A stretch of DNA of 7,599 bases from Anaerolineales bacterium. GTDB lineage: Bacteria; Chloroflexota; Anaerolineae; Anaerolineales; Villigracilaceae. The notes beneath the pieces were generated by a model, which was given only the letters and a program-made list of their open reading frames with translations, was not told the DNA's origin and searched no databases. The first letter of the stretch is position 1. Each line of letters opens with the position of its first letter. Both the position numbers and the translations under genes were made by a program. Positions 5,314 through 7,599 of this stretch are shown in pieces. Where the stretch lies: positions 1 to 7,599 of the forward strand of contig JANWWB010000034.1 of the NCBI GenBank assembly GCA_025056515.1, given 5' to 3'.

Positions 5314-6729
5314 TTAATGCTCCTCGATCAAGCGATGAATGGCTCGCACTGCGCTCTCCATATCTGCCAGTGCCACGACCAGGCTCATCGAGACATCCGA
5401 CGAACCGTGTGCAATCGCCCAAACATTGATGTTCTCTTGTCCTAAGGCGCTGAAAATCTTCCCTGCCACACCTGGGGTTTCGCGCATTCCGTCTCCAACC
5501 ACCGTCACGATAGCAATTTCTTCGCTCGCCCAGATGCGATCAATATCCCTATTGGCTAGCTCAAGCGCAAAGGCATGTTCCAGCGCTGGAAGAACATGCT
5601 CGACGTTCTCTGCGGGAATCGAAAAGCAAATGGATTGTTCCGAGGAAGCTTGGGTAATGAAGGGAACGCTGGTGCCGGTCGAAGCCACAGCGCCAAACGC
5701 ACGTGCTGCTACGCCTGGGATGCCGATCATGCCTCGTCCATCAATCGTCACAAGCCGTTGTTTGCGTATAGCTGTCACTGCACCAATTCCTTGGGAGTTT
5801 GCTTCCCCTTTCTCACGGACGACACGCGTGCCTGGATGCTGAGGGTTGAACGTATTCAGAATGCGCAGACCAATCCCTGCCTCGATGGCAGGGCGCACTG
5901 TTTTGGGATGCACCACTTTGGCTCCATAGTAGGCCAGTTCCGAAAGCTCACGATACGAAATCTCAGCAAGCGTGCGCGCCTGTGGCACCAGCCGCGGATC
6001 GGCGGTCATGACACCATCGACATCGGTGTAAATCCATACCTCCTGTGCGGGAAGCGTTGCCCCTAAAATGGCAGCGGAGTAATCCGAGCCGCCTCGGCCC
6101 AAGGTGGTGGTTATCCCCTCGGGGGTAGCGCCGATGAATCCCGTGATGATGGGAACCCGCCCAGCTTCTAGGAGTGGCCTTAGATGAGTCCGAACGCGCT
6201 TTGTGGTGGCATCAAAATCTGGATGAGCGTTCTGAAAACGGTGATCAGTCACAATGAGCTGGGTAGCATCCACTGCTTCTGCAGCTAATCCTTGAGCACG
6301 ACAAGCTGAAGCAAGCAGTCGGGTGCTCATTCGCTCTCCTAAGGAGGCCACGGCATCAAGAGCACGAGGTGTAGCCTCGCCCAAGACAGCTATAGCGCGC
6401 ACGAGGCTGACAAACAAACTGAGCAGCTCTTTGATTTCTTGCTCTACCGGCCAGGCAAGTTCGTTTGGCAAGAGCTCTGCAATAATCGAATGATGATGAG
6501 AAAAAAGCTCGGCTTCAGCTGCCTCTAACGCTTCGGTTCTCCCATGCTTCGCCGCTTGAAGCGCTTCGTTGAGCAAACGGTCGGTGACTCCTGCCAAGGC
6601 GGATGTGACGACCACCAGCCACGGCCATTTGCGATGCAAATCTGCGATGATGCTCACGGCCCGAGTCATTGCATCGGCTGTTCCAACTGAAGTACCGCCG
6701 AATTTGATCACCAATGTAGGTGTTTGCAT
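5314..6729 (-). CDS. lysC: Aspartokinase, LysC/ThrA-type with C-terminal ACT domains
   Basis: A 471-residue monofunctional aspartokinase, phosphorylating L-aspartate to L-4-aspartyl phosphate, the committed step toward threonine, methionine, isoleucine and lysine. The kinase domain shows VIKFGGTSVG (7-16), VTSALAGVTDRLL (41-53), LGERMSTRLLA (130-140), ITGFIGATPEGITTTLGRGGSDYSA (195-219), YTDVDGVMTADPR (234-246) and ELAYYGAKVVHPKTV (264-278). Residues about 325-471 form the tandem ACT regulatory part, with QASSEQSICFSIP (360-372) and GMRETPGVAGKIFSALGQENINV (414-436). The SSEQSICF block is closer to the aspartokinase part of ThrA and E. coli LysC than to the alpha/beta Bacillus type. There is no homoserine dehydrogenase domain. 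GGAGGT lies 7 nt before the ATG at 6729. It heads an operon with asd and is preceded by a promoter, leader ORF and terminator. The choice between lysC and thrA naming is arbitrary here. Confidence 0.95.
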   Translation of the reverse strand: MQTPTLVIKFGGTSVGTADAMTRAVSIIADLHRKWPWLVVVTSALAGVTDRLLNEALQAAKHGRTEALEAAEAELFSHHHSIIAELLPNELAWPVEQEIKELLSLFVSLVRAIAVLGEATPRALDAVASLGERMSTRLLASACRAQGLAAEAVDATQLIVTDHRFQNAHPDFDATTKRVRTHLRPLLEAGRVPIITGFIGATPEGITTTLGRGGSDYSAAILGATLPAQEVWIYTDVDGVMTADPRLVPQARTLAEISYRELSELAYYGAKVVHPKTVRPAIEAGIGLRILNTFNPQHPGTRVVREKGEANSQGIGAVTAIRKQRLVTIDGRGMIGIPGVAARAFGAVASTGTSVPFITQASSEQSICFSIPAENVEHVLPALEHAFALELANRDIDRIWASEEIAIVTVVGDGMRETPGVAGKIFSALGQENINVWAIAHGSSDVSMSLVVALADMESAVRAIHRLIEEH

Positions 6730-6744
6730 ATAGCTACCTCCTGC

Positions 6745-6775
6745 AAAAAAAATAACCCCGCCAGAAGCGGGGTTA
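6745..6775 (-). terminator. Intrinsic terminator in the lysC leader (attenuator)
   Basis: On the minus strand, TAACCCCGC (6775-6767) pairs perfectly with GCGGGGTTA (6761-6753) around the 5-nt loop TTCTG, followed by eight T residues (6752-6745). The T-run ends 4 nt before the GGAGGT ribosome site of lysC. Because it lies downstream of the operon promoter and upstream of the first gene, it should abort transcripts unless the stem is disrupted. Confidence 0.88.
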
Positions 6776-6872
6776 GGATAGTTAGGATAGAGCCTTCAGA
6801 AGGTGCTCTCCTAGCAGTAGCCCATCCCCCGCATGCGTGGGGCGGGGAAGGTCAGGGTAGTGCTAGTGGAGC
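6753..6872 (-). promoter_or_regulatory. Candidate threonine-responsive transcription attenuator of lysC-asd
   Basis: Minus-strand RNA segments: 1 = CCCCGC at 6847-6842, 2 = GCGGGG at 6832-6827, 3 = CCCCGC at 6772-6767, 4 = GCGGGG at 6761-6756. Pairs 1:2 and 3:4 (the terminator) or 2:3 (an antiterminator) are mutually exclusive. Segment 1 lies in the leader ORF just after its Thr codons. A ribosome stalled there would mask it, free segment 2 to pair with 3, and prevent the terminator. The 1:2 hairpin is enclosed by a longer stem, GCUC plus CUAGCA (6872-6861) with UGCUAG plus GAGC (6816-6805). The AGAG at 6809-6806 can alternatively pair downstream with CUCU (6792-6789). No T-box or lysine-riboswitch core was recognised. 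Confidence 0.55.
6772..6789. repeat. Tandem 9-bp duplication in the lysC leader
   Basis: GTTAGGATA occurs twice back to back (6772-6780 and 6781-6789). The leader RNA therefore reads UAUCCUAAC twice, and the second copy enters the 5' foot of the terminator stem. It may be a slippage duplication or supply alternative pairing for the antiterminator. Confidence 0.8.
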
Positions 6873-6885
6873 ATAAGCGAAGCAT
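6811..6885 (-). CDS. Candidate 24-residue threonine-rich leader peptide of the lysC-asd operon
   Basis: An ATG at 6885 opens a 24-codon frame ending in TAG at 6813-6811. Residues 5-12 are CSTSTTLT: four threonines (ACT, ACT, ACC, ACC) within six codons, reminiscent of the E. coli thrL leader peptide. There are no lysine codons, and besides the start there are two methionines (18 and 21). The predicted transcription start is only 2-5 nt upstream, so translation would begin on a nearly leaderless RNA; a purine-rich GGCGAG precedes the ATG. The region right after the Thr codons (6847-6842) is segment 1 of the alternative hairpins. A protein function is not expected; the act of translating it would be regulatory. 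Too short to be certain from one sequence. Confidence 0.55.
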   Translation of the reverse strand: MLRLCSTSTTLTFPAPRMRGMGYC

Positions 6886-6895
6886 CTCGCCTTGG

Positions 6896-6925
6896 TTTAT
6901 ATCATAGGGGTAAAAGATGTGTCAA
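6896..6925 (-). promoter_or_regulatory. Strong sigma70-type promoter of the lysC-asd operon
   Basis: On the minus strand a consensus -35 TTGACA (6925-6920) is followed after 18 bp by TATAAA (6901-6896), preceded by TGA, which makes an extended -10. The start point should fall near 6890-6887, giving a leader of about 160 nt before the lysC ATG. The promoter sits in the 38 bp after the upstream gene's stop plus the beginning of the leader, so that gene is probably a separate unit. Confidence 0.85.
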
Positions 6926-6962
6926 GATTTTTAGCGAATTCGAACAGACGTTTCGAGCTGGG

Positions 6963-7599
6963 TTATTTCCGATAACCTTGCGCGCTGATTTCTTGTGGCG
7001 TAATCGTCACCGCTTCCAGGCAGATCTCCAACGGCCACTCTTCGCGCAGGGTTTCGTTCAATAATTCGGCAAGTAGATTGGTCAACGGCACCGAAATGCC
7101 TCCGATTTGGACTGAAGTCAGGCGAATGTTGGGTCGACATTCTGCTGCTTGTATACTACCTTCCGCAGCAACAGGAATCGCATCACCGCGCGAAAAGACA
7201 GGAATACCTTTCTTTTCCAACAATGCTCGCGAAACGGCGCCTTCGACCTTCACCGCGCCATCGAGCAGGGTCACTTTGCCGTTCAGCAGGCCATTTCGGG
7301 CGGCTTTTGGCGTGGCAAGATACGCGCCAATCATCGCATCCACATCGGCTGCGGAGGCAGATACGCGCACGCGCTTACCAGGTTGGAGCAGCGCAGGCAG
7401 GCGCTCGAGTTCCTCCAGAGTCGAAATTTTGTACTCCGTGACCGAAGGCGTGGGGGTGAACGCCGGGGAGGGAGCAGCGGCGGGGGCCGAAGGCGCCAAC
7501 CCCACCAGCTGCAACAACCAGTTCAGCCAGCCGGGCAGCGGCGAGGGGTCATCCGTGCCGCGCGCATACGCCGGGGCAACCAGGCTCAAAGCCAGAAAA
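6963..7599 (-). CDS. Secreted protein of unknown function, N-terminus cut by window edge
   Basis: An open frame runs from the right edge to TAA at 6965-6963, giving about 211 residues. The first visible residues, FLALSLVAPAYARG, look like the end of a hydrophobic signal-peptide core with an AYA-R cleavage site, so the true start lies beyond 7599; the internal TTG at 7589 is not a credible start. A Pro/Ala/Thr-rich linker (about residues 32-50 counted from that TTG) is followed by a single domain: KRVRVSASAADVDAMIGAYL, GLLNGKVTLLDGAVKVEGAV, then VQIGGISVPLTNLLAELLNETL and EAVTITPQEISAQGYRK. The alternation of short beta strands with an N-terminal helix and the ending in a 'V.IT...I...G' motif recall DUF2993/DUF2140-like lipid-binding-type proteins, but this is a weak resemblance. 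It should act outside the membrane. Its job is unknown, and nothing links it to the aspartate operon downstream. Confidence 0.75.
   Translation of the reverse strand, partial: FLALSLVAPAYARGTDDPSPLPGWLNWLLQLVGLAPSAPAAAPSPAFTPTPSVTEYKISTLEELERLPALLQPGKRVRVSASAADVDAMIGAYLATPKAARNGLLNGKVTLLDGAVKVEGAVSRALLEKKGIPVFSRGDAIPVAAEGSIQAAECRPNIRLTSVQIGGISVPLTNLLAELLNETLREEWPLEICLEAVTITPQEISAQGYRK

Noticed and set aside
5339..6066. Two long plus-strand open frames opposite aspartokinase (5339-5842 and 5575-6066).
   Set aside because: They are antisense to strongly conserved aspartokinase motifs and their translations resemble nothing.
6730..6890. A lysine riboswitch or a T-box in the aspartokinase leader.
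   Set aside because: I could not find the conserved T-box antiterminator sequence (AGGGTGGNACCGCG-like) or the lysine-riboswitch core on the minus strand, and the leader ORF plus segments explain the terminator better. A covariance-model scan would settle it.

Overview
The window looks like an ordinary stretch of bacterial chromosome with moderate GC and short intergenic spaces. It most resembles a Chloroflexota (Anaerolineae-like) or similar deep-branching bacterium. That placement is an inference from the archaeal-type aspartate-semialdehyde dehydrogenase, the apparent leaderless starts and the dispersed palindromic repeats. No rRNA or other marker fixes it.

Layout from left to right: the last codons of an unidentified plus-strand gene (to 110); a minus-strand class-V aminotransferase of the isopenicillin-N-epimerase-like group (146-1291); a divergent 12-helix MFS permease (1315-2544). 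The 23-bp gap between these two carries a perfectly palindromic TATAAT box that could serve as the -10 for both genes. Next is a decayed stretch (2545-3315) holding a 175-bp inverted-repeat element (copy A) that abuts the remains of a branched-chain-amino-acid-type ABC substrate-binding protein gene. The remnant has lost its N-terminus, has an internal deletion and is frameshifted. After a perfect 11-bp inverted repeat comes smpB (3492-3947).

The right half, on the minus strand, is an aspartate-pathway operon: aspartokinase (6729-5314) followed by aspartate-semialdehyde dehydrogenase (5090-4038). Together they make L-aspartate 4-semialdehyde for threonine, methionine, isoleucine and lysine synthesis. 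A second copy of the inverted-repeat element (copy B, 165 bp) sits between the two genes inside the presumed transcript. Upstream of aspartokinase there is a strong extended -10 promoter, a 24-codon threonine-rich leader ORF, segments that can form mutually exclusive hairpins, and a textbook intrinsic terminator just before the Shine-Dalgarno. This layout is that of a thrL/trpL-type transcription attenuator. A secreted protein of unknown function, cut by the right edge, lies upstream of that promoter.

The best candidates for novelty are the threonine-codon attenuator, the palindromic bidirectional promoter, and the element family whose ends resemble IS6-family termini while its interior resembles dispersed REP-like palindromes.
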